A stretch of DNA of 64,000 nucleotides, taken from contig JBBATZ010000003.1 of assembly GCA_040398425.1 (NCBI GenBank), positions 62,001 through 126,000 of the forward strand, given 5' to 3'. The stretch's first letter is position 1. Every line of letters begins with the position of its first letter. This DNA comes from UBA7672 sp040398425. GTDB taxonomy: Bacteria; Pseudomonadota; Alphaproteobacteria; Caulobacterales; Hyphomonadaceae. This document shows, one piece after another, positions 7,046 through 15,039 of the stretch. Under the pieces are notes generated by a model. The model searched no databases. It was not told the origin of the DNA and worked only from the letters and a program-made list of their open reading frames with translations. The position numbers and the translations under genes are program-made.

Positions 7046-9540
7046 AATTCACCCTCCCCTGGCTGAAGGACTATCTCGACACCAGCGCGGACCTTCCCGC
7101 GATCCTCGACGCCATGACCATGGCCGGTCTCGAGGTCGAAGACGCGCATGATCCGAAGGACGCGCTGAAGCAGTTCACCGTCTGCCGCATCGTCTCCGCG
7201 AAACAGCATCCCAATGCCGACAAACTGCAGGTCTGCCAGGTCGATACGGTCGACGGCATGAAGGAGATCGTCTGCGGCGGCCTGAACGCCCGCCCCGGCC
7301 TCGTCACCGCCTACGCGCCTATTGGCGCCTACATCCCCGGCTCCGGCATCACGCTGGTCGCCAAGCCGGTGCGCGGCGTCGTCTCCAACGGCATGCTGTG
7401 CTCGGGTGGCGAAATGGTCACCGATGAGGACCCGTTCCGTCTCCGCATCGCGCGCTTTGACGACTGGAAGTTCCGCGCAGAAGCGCTCGGCCTTTCGGAA
7501 GAGCAGGCCATCGCCGATGGCGGCATCATCGAACTGCCGGACGATCTGAAGGTCGGCTCGGCCGTGGCCGATGCGCTGGCGCTCGACACGGTGATCGATT
7601 TCGAAGTGACGCCCAACCGCCCGGACTGGCTCGGTGTTGTTGGCATTGCGCGTGACCTCAGCGCCAAGGGGCTCGGCAAGTTTTCGCTGCCGGCCGTGAA
7701 ACCTGTGACCGGCAAGTTCAAATCGCCGATCACCGTCAGCATCGCCGATGAGGCTGCCTGCCCGGTGTTCGCCGGCCGCCTGATCCGCGGCGTGAAGAAC
7801 GGTCCGTCGCCGGACTGGATGCAGAAACGTCTCAAGGCGATTGGCATCAACCCGAAAAACATGCTGGTCGACGTGACGAACTACATCTCGTTCGACCGTT
7901 GCCGCCCACTCCACGTCTATGACGCGGCCAGGCTCACGGGCGGACTCGTCGCGCGACTCGGCACGAAGGACGACAGTTTCGTCGCGCTCGACGGCAAGAC
8001 CTATTCCAATCTCGCCGACATGTGCGTCATCGCAGACGACAGCGGCGCCATCGGCCTTGGCGGCGTGATGGGCGGCGAGAGCACTGGCTGCTCGATCGAC
8101 ACCGTCGACGTCTTCATCGAGAGTGCCTATTTCGATGCCAACCGCACGGCCCGCACAGGTCGCGCCACCGGCATCATCTCCGACGCCCGCTTCCGCAACG
8201 AGCGCGGCATCGATCCTCATTCCTGCGTTGAGGGCATCGAGCTGGCGACGAAGCTGATCCTCGAGACCTGTGGCGGCGAGCCTGCCGAGATCGTGCTCGC
8301 CGGCAAGGTCCCAGAAGGTCCTGCCCCCGTCGCGTTCCGCCCACGCGACATGAAGCGCCTCACCGGCCTCGACATGCCGACGAAGCGCATGGAGCACATA
8401 CTCCTCGCGCTCGGCTTCGAGCCGCTCGTGCCGCCCCACACGCATGACCAGGACACGGTCTGGCCGACCAAAGTCCCGTCCTGGCGGCCTGACGTGGAAG
8501 GCTCCGCCGATATCGTCGAGGAACTGATCCGCATCGAAGGCTATGACAAGCTGCCGACTGAACAACTGCCTGCCCCCGCCGGACTGGGCGTGGTGGTGAC
8601 GCCGCTGCAGAACCGCGTGCGTACGTCGCGCCGCGTGCTGGCTGCGCGCGGCTTCCTCGAGACGGTGACGTGGAGCTTCATGCATCACGAACGCGCCGCC
8701 CTGATGATCGGCGGCGCCAACAACCTGCAAACAGCGCTGACGATCGCCAACCCGATTGCCTCGGATCTCGACTACATGCGGCCGTCGATGCTGGCTAACC
8801 TCGCCGAAGCCGCTCAGCGCAATGCGGACCATGGCGCGGACGATGTGCGCCTGTTCGAAGCCGGCCCCGTCTATCCGGGCGACAGGCCCACAGACCAGCG
8901 CATGCAGGTCGCCGCCGTGGTGAAGGCAGCAAAGGGCCGAGACTGGCAGGGCGCGCCTTCGCCCTACAACGCCTTCTCCACCAAGGCCGATCTCTTCGCG
9001 ATCCTCGCAGCCCTCGATCAGTCGCCGGAGAAGTTCCAGATCGGCGCGCCCGAGGGCGCCCACTGGCACCCCGGTCGATCAGGCACGCTGCGCCTCGGGC
9101 CGAAGCAGGTTGTCGCCTCGTTCGGCGAACTGCATCCCGCCTTCCTGAAAGCGATGCGCATTGATGGGCCTGTTCTCGCAATCGAGCTGTCACTCGATGC
9201 CCTGCCGACAGCAAAGGCCAAGCCGACCAAGACGCGACCGGTGCTGGACAAGGCCGACCAGACGCCGATCAGGCGTGACTTCGCCTTTGTGGTAGACGAG
9301 AAGGTTGCGGCCGGCGACATCGCCCGCCTCGCGCTCAAGGCCGACCCCAAACTGGTGATGGCGGCACGCGTGTTCGACGTCTATCGCGGCGCCAGCATTG
9401 GTGACGGTCGGAAATCGATCGCTATCGAGGTCACACTTCAACCGCGCGGCGCTGCCATGACTGACGAACAGATCGACGCAGTTGCGCAGGCGATTGTCAA
9501 ATCAGTCGCCAAGGGAACCGGAGGGGTCCTGCGGGGCTAG
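7042..9540 (+). CDS. pheT: phenylalanine--tRNA ligase beta subunit
   Basis: 832 residues from GTG 7042, preceded by GGAGG and overlapping the pheS stop by 4 bases. The protein starts MKFTLPWLKDYLDTSADL. Domains in order: tRNA-binding OB fold (about 40-150, with ANADKLQVCQVD-like text), B3/B4 editing domain (about 210-390), B5 DNA-binding-like domain (about 400-480), the catalytic-like pseudo-aaRS region, and the C-terminal FDX-ACB anticodon-binding domain (last 90 residues, KADQTPIRRDFAFVVDEK). The B3/B4 domain hydrolyses Tyr-tRNA(Phe). Length is normal for bacteria. Confidence 0.97.
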   Translation: MKFTLPWLKDYLDTSADLPAILDAMTMAGLEVEDAHDPKDALKQFTVCRIVSAKQHPNADKLQVCQVDTVDGMKEIVCGGLNARPGLVTAYAPIGAYIPGSGITLVAKPVRGVVSNGMLCSGGEMVTDEDPFRLRIARFDDWKFRAEALGLSEEQAIADGGIIELPDDLKVGSAVADALALDTVIDFEVTPNRPDWLGVVGIARDLSAKGLGKFSLPAVKPVTGKFKSPITVSIADEAACPVFAGRLIRGVKNGPSPDWMQKRLKAIGINPKNMLVDVTNYISFDRCRPLHVYDAARLTGGLVARLGTKDDSFVALDGKTYSNLADMCVIADDSGAIGLGGVMGGESTGCSIDTVDVFIESAYFDANRTARTGRATGIISDARFRNERGIDPHSCVEGIELATKLILETCGGEPAEIVLAGKVPEGPAPVAFRPRDMKRLTGLDMPTKRMEHILLALGFEPLVPPHTHDQDTVWPTKVPSWRPDVEGSADIVEELIRIEGYDKLPTEQLPAPAGLGVVVTPLQNRVRTSRRVLAARGFLETVTWSFMHHERAALMIGGANNLQTALTIANPIASDLDYMRPSMLANLAEAAQRNADHGADDVRLFEAGPVYPGDRPTDQRMQVAAVVKAAKGRDWQGAPSPYNAFSTKADLFAILAALDQSPEKFQIGAPEGAHWHPGRSGTLRLGPKQVVASFGELHPAFLKAMRIDGPVLAIELSLDALPTAKAKPTKTRPVLDKADQTPIRRDFAFVVDEKVAAGDIARLALKADPKLVMAARVFDVYRGASIGDGRKSIAIEVTLQPRGAAMTDEQIDAVAQAIVKSVAKGTGGVLRG

Positions 9541-9660
9541 AGCCGGATCGACTGACGCGGAATTGCAACGGCGCTCCGCAGATGACGTGAACCCGACGCG
9601 CATCAGGGAATCTGGAGCGCCCGAAAAGACGCCCGTGTTTCCGGGGAAAATGGTCGCGCT

Positions 9661-9864
9661 CTAGTGCAGGAGATTCTTCAGGCGACTTTGCCTGGCGTGG
9701 AGTTTCCACATCAGGTTCTCGAGAATATCCATCTTGCCGCGCGCAGCGTCCGTATCTGTGCCTGCCTCGGTCTGTCGTGAGATAACGTCGATCAGCGAGA
9801 AGACCTGTTCAGCCAGAATGCTGACCTGTTCGCGAACGGCGGCAAGTTCTGCTTCGCGGCGCAT
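9661..9864 (-). CDS. small hypothetical protein
   Basis: 67 residues, charged and helical (EAELAAVREQVSILAEQV, then a second helix with KMDILENLMWKLHARQSR), with no signal peptide or membrane segment; it may be a short coiled-coil hairpin. The start ATG at 9864 has GAGAGG 7 bases upstream. It lies downstream of cckA in the same direction, 74 bp after the cckA stop, and converges on pheT. I do not recognise a family; codon use looks like that of its neighbours, which supports it being real. Confidence 0.55.
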   Translation of the reverse strand: MRREAELAAVREQVSILAEQVFSLIDVISRQTEAGTDTDAARGKMDILENLMWKLHARQSRLKNLLH

Positions 9865-9938
9865 GCCGGAACCTCTCGAACAGTGTCCCCATCTGCTATG
9901 TACGCGTCAGCGCGCGAGCAGGTTGCATACGATCAGCA

Positions 9939-12542
9939 TCACGCAGCCGCCTGCAGCTCCGCCTTCACCCGTTCGGCCAGCTGCTTCAGCGTGAATGGCT
10001 TGGGCAGGAACGAGATCCCGCGATCGTCTTCCAGCGCCCTGGCAAGGTCCCGCTCGGCATAGCCCGAGATGAACATCACGCGCGTATTGGTAAGCCACGG
10101 CCGCGCTTCCCTCAGCAGCGCCGGGCCATCCATACCGGGCATCACCACGTCGGAGATCAGCAGGTCGATCGAGCCCGAATGCTGCTTGATGATCTCCAGA
10201 GCTTTCTCGCCATCGCTGGCCTCGATCACAGAATAGCCGAATGACTGCAGCAGTTGCGCTGCGATGCCGCGCACGCCGTCTTCGTCCTCGACCAGCAGGA
10301 TGCTGCCGCGCCCGGCGAGATCGCCGCTACCGCGCGTTTGCGTGGGCTCAGCCACCGGCTGCGTCGCCATCGGCACGCCTTCGGGGATTGCGTCGGCGCC
10401 GGTTTCTTCAACCGCGCCCGTCCACGCCGGCAGGAAGATCTTGAACGTGGTGCCACGTCCAACCTTCGAGACCGGATAGATGAAGCCGCCAAGCTGTTTC
10501 ACGATGCCGTAGCAAGTCGCAAGGCCAAGACCCGTGCCCTTGCCTTCCGCCTTGGTCGTGAAGAAGGGCTCGAAAATCTTCTCGAGGATTTCCGGGGGGA
10601 TGCCGCTACCATCATCGATCACTTCGATCAGCGCATAGTCGCCATCGGTGACATGCGTGAAACCATCCTTGCGCGCCGCAGCCGCATCCGAACGCGAGGT
10701 GCGGATCAGCAGACGCCCGCCGCCGCTCTTGTCGATCATGGCGTCGCGCGCGTTGGTGCACAGGTTGGTGACCACCGTTTCCAGCTGGCCCTTGTCGGCG
10801 CGGATACGCGGCAGGTCGCGGCCATGCACGATGTCCAGCTTGATGCGCTCGTCGATGATGTCGCGCAGCAGGGTGTAGTAATCGGACAGGGCGTCGGTGA
10901 CGTCGAACAGCTCCGGTCGAAACACCTGCTGGCGTGTGAAGGCAAGCATGGTGCGGATCAACTGGGCGCCGCGCGCCGCGAACTCGTTGATCGCTTTCAG
11001 CTCGAAGAAGGTCGGATCGCCCGGGGGGTGCCGGATTTCCAGCTTGTTCACGTTCAAGATGATGCCGGCCAGCATGTTGTTGAACTCGTGGGCCAGCCCG
11101 CCCGCCATATTGCCGAGCGCCTGCAGCTTCTCGCCCTGCGCCAGGCGTTTTTCCAGCTCGCGCTTCTCGGTCGTGTCGATGACATAGGCCGCAGCCGGGC
11201 GGCCCTGGCGGTCAATCGTGACGAACACGTCCGCCGACCGGTCCTTGCTGCCGGCCAGCTTGAATGAGCGCGCGCCGTCGAGCGCCTTGCTCAACTCGTC
11301 AGCCAGAGCAGCCGTGCCCTGGTCGGCGACAAACAGATCGGCAAAGCGTGCCCCGGGTTGGGCGCGGCCGCCGGTCATTTCCACCAGCGAGCGGTTCGCG
11401 TCGAGAATAACGGCGCTTTCGACGCCCTCGCCATGAAGGCGCACGACGCCAAACGGCGCGTCCGAGAACATGGTGTCGTCGGCGCGGCCGGCCGCGCGAG
11501 CTTCAAGAGCCTCGGCAGGAGAGATTGCGGGTCCGGTGCGGCGCGCCGATTGTTCCGAAGCGTTGGCGATGTAGACGATCGAGCGCGTCATGGCGTCGGC
11601 GCCCTTGCCGGACCAGGTGGTAAGCAGAGTTGCGGACGACTCGACGCCGTCGCGTGCGCGCAGCACGACTTCGGCGCGCTGGCTCGCCTGGCCGCGCACG
11701 TCGCGCTTCATCAGCTTCAGGCCCTCGGGGCGCATGATGTCTTCGAGGCGCAACGCGTTCTCGCCATCGGGCAGTCCCAGCATCTGGCGCAGCGTCTGGT
11801 TGAGATAGACGACGCGGCCATCGCGGCGCGCGGAGAAGAAGCCGATCGGCGCATCCTCAACATAGAGCGCGCGCGGATCGACCGAGCCGCTGCCGGGCAA
11901 GGTCGATGCTTCGACCTTGCGCAGCCGCCAGAGCGAGCGGGTATTGCCCAGCGGCGCAACGATCGCCTCGTATTGGGTGGGTGATACGCTGTCGCCGAAC
12001 AGCAGGGCGGGCAGCAGTTCGCTGCGCGTCACGCCGGCTTTCGCCGCCTTGGACAGGCGATAGATCGGGGCTGCCATGCCCGGATTGGACGAGAACAGGC
12101 GGTCGACAGAGGGCGCGTGTGCGCTGTCGCCGACTTCATGCGCAAGCTGCGCGAGTTCCAGGTAGGCCGCGTTGGCCGCAACGCTCGCGCCGCCCCGGTC
12201 CGAGATCAGCGCCGGTTCCGTCAGCGCCTCAAGCCAGACGTGCTTCTTCGTCGCCCCCGCCGCCGCCTCCGCCGCCCCCCTCTCCGGAAACACCCCCAGC
12301 TTGCGCCCGGCGCCGCGGACCGCCCACAGGACCAGCACGAGGGCCATGGCTCCGAGCGCGATAACGAGCACGGCGCCTGCAGGACCGACCGCATCGCTCC
12401 AGGTGAGCGCCATCCCGGCCGCACCTCCGGCCACGACGAGAGCCGCCCAGAAGCCCAGCTGGATGAAATCGAAGCCCTTCGCCGGAGCCGGCGCTGGCGT
12501 CTCGATTGTCTCGTAGACGAGCGGTTCGTTCGCGTCAGCCAT
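9939..12542 (-). CDS. cckA: hybrid sensor histidine kinase CckA
   Basis: 867 residues from ATG 12542 (MADANEPL). Two membrane helices (about 28-48 and 55-75) are followed by a long PAS-containing sensor region (about 110-460). The HisKA domain has the H-box GGLAHEFNN (His485); the HATPase has an N-box CTNARDAM and G-boxes VIDDGSGIP and GKGTGLGL; a C-terminal receiver has phospho-acceptor Asp798 in SDVVMPGMDGP. In Caulobacter, CckA passes phosphate through ChpT to CtrA and CpdR and acts as kinase or phosphatase depending on c-di-GMP. Position directly after flhB matches the Caulobacter order. It is longer than the 691-residue Caulobacter protein, mainly in the sensor part. Confidence 0.93.
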   Translation of the reverse strand: MADANEPLVYETIETPAPAPAKGFDFIQLGFWAALVVAGGAAGMALTWSDAVGPAGAVLVIALGAMALVLVLWAVRGAGRKLGVFPERGAAEAAAGATKKHVWLEALTEPALISDRGGASVAANAAYLELAQLAHEVGDSAHAPSVDRLFSSNPGMAAPIYRLSKAAKAGVTRSELLPALLFGDSVSPTQYEAIVAPLGNTRSLWRLRKVEASTLPGSGSVDPRALYVEDAPIGFFSARRDGRVVYLNQTLRQMLGLPDGENALRLEDIMRPEGLKLMKRDVRGQASQRAEVVLRARDGVESSATLLTTWSGKGADAMTRSIVYIANASEQSARRTGPAISPAEALEARAAGRADDTMFSDAPFGVVRLHGEGVESAVILDANRSLVEMTGGRAQPGARFADLFVADQGTAALADELSKALDGARSFKLAGSKDRSADVFVTIDRQGRPAAAYVIDTTEKRELEKRLAQGEKLQALGNMAGGLAHEFNNMLAGIILNVNKLEIRHPPGDPTFFELKAINEFAARGAQLIRTMLAFTRQQVFRPELFDVTDALSDYYTLLRDIIDERIKLDIVHGRDLPRIRADKGQLETVVTNLCTNARDAMIDKSGGGRLLIRTSRSDAAAARKDGFTHVTDGDYALIEVIDDGSGIPPEILEKIFEPFFTTKAEGKGTGLGLATCYGIVKQLGGFIYPVSKVGRGTTFKIFLPAWTGAVEETGADAIPEGVPMATQPVAEPTQTRGSGDLAGRGSILLVEDEDGVRGIAAQLLQSFGYSVIEASDGEKALEIIKQHSGSIDLLISDVVMPGMDGPALLREARPWLTNTRVMFISGYAERDLARALEDDRGISFLPKPFTLKQLAERVKAELQAAA

Positions 12543-12580
12543 AGGCGGATATCCGTTTCGAGGTCCGGCAATACTGGTGT

Positions 12581-12685
12581 GATTCGGAGTCTGGCGGGTT
12601 AGCAGCACGCCCCGCGTTAACGACCTGAGTCTGCACGTGTTTCAGGCTTTGCGCGAGGATTCCGTGGCCACGGAAATCGTGAGTC
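12581..12685. promoter_or_regulatory. cluster of five GANTC (CcrM-type) sites upstream of cckA
   Basis: GANTC occurs at 12581, 12587, 12627, 12658 and 12681, between the cckA start (12542) and the flhB stop (12723). In Caulobacterales this pentamer is methylated by CcrM, and methylation state tunes cell-cycle promoters. No clear -35/-10 pair could be assigned by eye. Confidence 0.6.
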
Positions 12686-12722
12686 AAATCAACGCGAAGT
12701 CCCGGTATCCCGGCCAGGAGCG

Positions 12723-13793
12723 TCATTTGCGCCTGCCCTTCGCCGTGTTCATCACGAAGCCGATCACCTTGGCGACCGCCTCGAAGTGTTCGCGCGGCAC
12801 CGATTCCTCGACCTCGACCACGGCGAACAAAGCACGCGCCAGGGGCACGTTCTCGACGATTGGGATGTTGTGTTCCTTGGCCTTCTCGCGGATGCGCAGG
12901 GCTACCTCGTCGACGCCCTTGGCCATGCAGACGGGCGCTGCATCCACGTCAGGGTCGTAGCGCAGCGCGACCGAATAGTGCGTCGGGTTGGTGATCACGA
13001 CCGTGGATTTCATCACGTTCTGCATCATGCGCTTGCGCGAGCGCTCGAGGCGGATCTGGCGCAGGCGCGCACGGATATACGGATCGCCTTCCTGCTGCTT
13101 GACCTCGTCGCGGATATCTCTTTGCGACATGCGCATGCGCTGCATGTAGCTCCAACGCTGGTAGATATAGTCGATTGCGGCGACCAGTCCGATGACGATG
13201 ATGGCAGCCATCAACAAGCGGCCCGCGATCACCTGGCTCATCGACAGCAGGCCCGCGGGATCGAGCCGCGCCGATTCAGAAATGGCGGTGGCTTCGGGCC
13301 AGACAGCATAGAGCATCGCGACCGTCATGGCCGCGAGCTTCAGGATCGACTTGACCAGGTTCATCCAGCCCTGCGCGCCAAACATGCGCTGCAGGCCCTT
13401 GCCCAGCGACAGCTTGGAGAGGTCAGGCTTGACCTTCTCCCCTGTCCACATCGGCCGGTGCTGAACGAGGTGGCCGAGCACGCCAGCGACGGCAATGATG
13501 CTGAAAATGATCATCAGGGGCGGCGCGAGCGCCATCAGCAGGCTGCCCATCAATTGCTGGGCGCCGCCATTCTCCAGCCGGAAGGCGTGCGGATGGTCCA
13601 TGACACGTACCAGCGGGTCGGCGATCATGCCGGCCAGCGGCCCGCCCGCCGCCATGATCGCGGCGGTGGCGAGGATCAGGAACCAGATCGGGACGTCCTG
13701 GCTCTTGGCGACGTCACCCTTCTTGCGCGCTTCCTCGAGCTTTTGCTGTGTAGGATCTTCTGTCTTCTGACTGTTGTCCTGGTCTTCTGCCAC
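12723..13793 (-). CDS. flhB: flagellar export switch protein FlhB
   Basis: 356 residues, the normal length. It starts MAEDQDNSQKTEDPTQQKLEEARKKG, the standard FlhB N-terminus. Four membrane helices lie between about 30 and 215, and the cytoplasmic domain contains the self-cleavage motif NPTH at 269-272, which controls the rod/hook to filament export switch. FlhB sits in the export gate with FlhA, FliP, FliQ and FliR. It follows fliR by 9 bp and precedes cckA; the set fliQ-fliR-flhB-cckA is co-directional. Confidence 0.97.
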   Translation of the reverse strand: MAEDQDNSQKTEDPTQQKLEEARKKGDVAKSQDVPIWFLILATAAIMAAGGPLAGMIADPLVRVMDHPHAFRLENGGAQQLMGSLLMALAPPLMIIFSIIAVAGVLGHLVQHRPMWTGEKVKPDLSKLSLGKGLQRMFGAQGWMNLVKSILKLAAMTVAMLYAVWPEATAISESARLDPAGLLSMSQVIAGRLLMAAIIVIGLVAAIDYIYQRWSYMQRMRMSQRDIRDEVKQQEGDPYIRARLRQIRLERSRKRMMQNVMKSTVVITNPTHYSVALRYDPDVDAAPVCMAKGVDEVALRIREKAKEHNIPIVENVPLARALFAVVEVEESVPREHFEAVAKVIGFVMNTAKGRRK

Positions 13794-13802
13794 GGCGCGC
13801 TC

Positions 13803-14558
13803 CTATTGCACCGTGAGGAGACGCATCTGCGTCTCCATCGCGTCGAGCCAGACCATCATGCCGCCACCGAGGCCAAGCGCGATCATCGCGACGCCCATCA
13901 GCACCGACAGCGGCATCGCCGTCATGAACACCTGCACTTGCGGGATCAGCCGCGAGACAAGACCCAGCGCGACGTTGAAGATCAGCGAGAAGATCAGGAC
14001 AGGCGCGGCGATCTGGATACCGAGCCGGAATGACGTCGAGACAGCCTCGATCATGAATTCGGTCGCATCGCCGATTGGCGGAAAGGCGCCGGGCGGGAAC
14101 AGCTTGTAGCTGTCCGCCACCGCTTCGATCATCACGCGATGCAAGCCGGCTGACATCAGCAGCACGACGCCCATGAGCGAGAAGAAACCCGAGAAGATCG
14201 CTGCAGGCTGGCTCGCGATCGGGTCGATCTGCTGCGCAAAGCCCAGACCCGACGCGATGCCCGCCGTCGCGCCCGCCACCTGCAGCGCGCTCATCATGAT
14301 GCGCGCGCCGAGGCCAAGGATGATCCCGATCATGACTTCCGAGAGGATCATCGGGATCGCCATGACGATGCTCTCCGGCAGGCGGGGCGTACTCACCGCC
14401 AGCGTTGGCGCCAGCGTCGCCGTCACCAGCACGGCGAGACCGAGGCGCAATGTTGGCGGCGCCGCCTGTTCACCCCACCCAGGCGCAACCATAAGCACGG
14501 CGGCAAGGCGCGCGAACAGCAGCGCCCCGATCCATGCGTATGTGTTGAGAAACTCCAC
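13803..14558 (-). CDS. fliR: flagellar export apparatus protein FliR
   Basis: 251 residues, strongly hydrophobic with about six membrane helices. Family marks are the start FLNTYAWIGALLFARLAAVLM, GLGFAQQIDP near residue 115, and GLVSRLIPQVQVFMTAMPL near 205. FliR forms the export gate core with FliP and FliQ in the basal-body membrane ring. It lies 13 bp after fliQ and 9 bp before flhB, so the three are one transcription unit. Confidence 0.96.
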   Translation of the reverse strand: MEFLNTYAWIGALLFARLAAVLMVAPGWGEQAAPPTLRLGLAVLVTATLAPTLAVSTPRLPESIVMAIPMILSEVMIGIILGLGARIMMSALQVAGATAGIASGLGFAQQIDPIASQPAAIFSGFFSLMGVVLLMSAGLHRVMIEAVADSYKLFPPGAFPPIGDATEFMIEAVSTSFRLGIQIAAPVLIFSLIFNVALGLVSRLIPQVQVFMTAMPLSVLMGVAMIALGLGGGMMVWLDAMETQMRLLTVQ

Positions 14559-14571
14559 CAGCGCAGGGTCC

Positions 14572-14835
14572 CTAGAACGCGGCTATGCGTTCGAAGATCT
14601 GGTTCGAGAAGCCGGCGAGGAGCGCGCCCATCATGGGCAGGAAGACCAGCAGGGCGGCGAAGATCGCCATGATCTTCGGGACGAAGACGAGTGTCATTTC
14701 CTGGATCTGCGTCAGCGCCTGGAAGAAGGCGATGACCAGGCCGACCACGAGGCCGGCAATCATGATGGGCGCCGACATCCAGACAGTGGTCCAGAGGGCG
14801 TCACGGCCGAGGTCGAGGACTTCCAGGCCATCCAT
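14572..14835 (-). CDS. fliQ: flagellar export apparatus protein FliQ
   Basis: 87 residues with two membrane helices and the FliQ signature PIMIAGLVVGLVIAFFQALTQIQEMTL. This is the small export-gate subunit wrapped around FliP/FliR. It is the first gene of the flagellar run on this strand; a 204-bp spacer separates it from degP and contains an inverted repeat of TTAACCA that may be its CtrA-controlled operator. Confidence 0.96.
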   Translation of the reverse strand: MDGLEVLDLGRDALWTTVWMSAPIMIAGLVVGLVIAFFQALTQIQEMTLVFVPKIMAIFAALLVFLPMMGALLAGFSNQIFERIAAF

Positions 14836-14868
14836 GGGCGATACTCCCGAGATTATGGTTTGCGGCCG

Positions 14869-14893
14869 TTAACCATCGCAAAGCAGTGGTTAA
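14869..14893 (-). promoter_or_regulatory. inverted TTAACCA repeat upstream of fliQ, candidate CtrA site
   Basis: TTAACCA at 14869-14875 and TGGTTAA at 14887-14893 form a perfect 7-base inverted repeat with an 11-base spacer, 34 bases upstream of the fliQ start. The CtrA full consensus is TTAA-N7-TTAA with TTAACC as the usual half, so these are two good half-sites in an unusual head-to-head arrangement. Confidence 0.55.
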
Positions 14894-14985
14894 GAAAGGG
14901 TAGGCAAAACCTGCCGGCCTGTATTTCCGTGCAGCGTTTTGCTGGTCTTTTCGGGGGTGCGGCGTTCTGGGGCTCAGTTAACAGC

Positions 14986-15013
14986 AAAACGGCCGCCCCT
15001 TTCGGAGCGGCCG
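14986..15013 (-). terminator. Rho-independent terminator of degP
   Basis: On the minus strand a 10-bp GC stem (CGGCCGCTCC with GGGGCGGCCG) closed by a GAAA tetraloop is followed by TTTT. It begins 27 bases after the degP stop. Confidence 0.85.
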
Positions 15014-15039
15014 CCTGGGTTCCGGAGGGCACGTCGTCG

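Noticed and set aside
6994..9069. A 691-codon open frame on the minus strand
   Set aside because: It is antisense to pheT, whose domains are all recognisable. Its product is a His/Arg/Ala-rich shadow typical of high-GC coding DNA.
12786..14033. A 415-codon open frame on the plus strand
   Set aside because: Antisense to flhB and fliR; composition rich in His, Asp and Gln is a codon-bias shadow.
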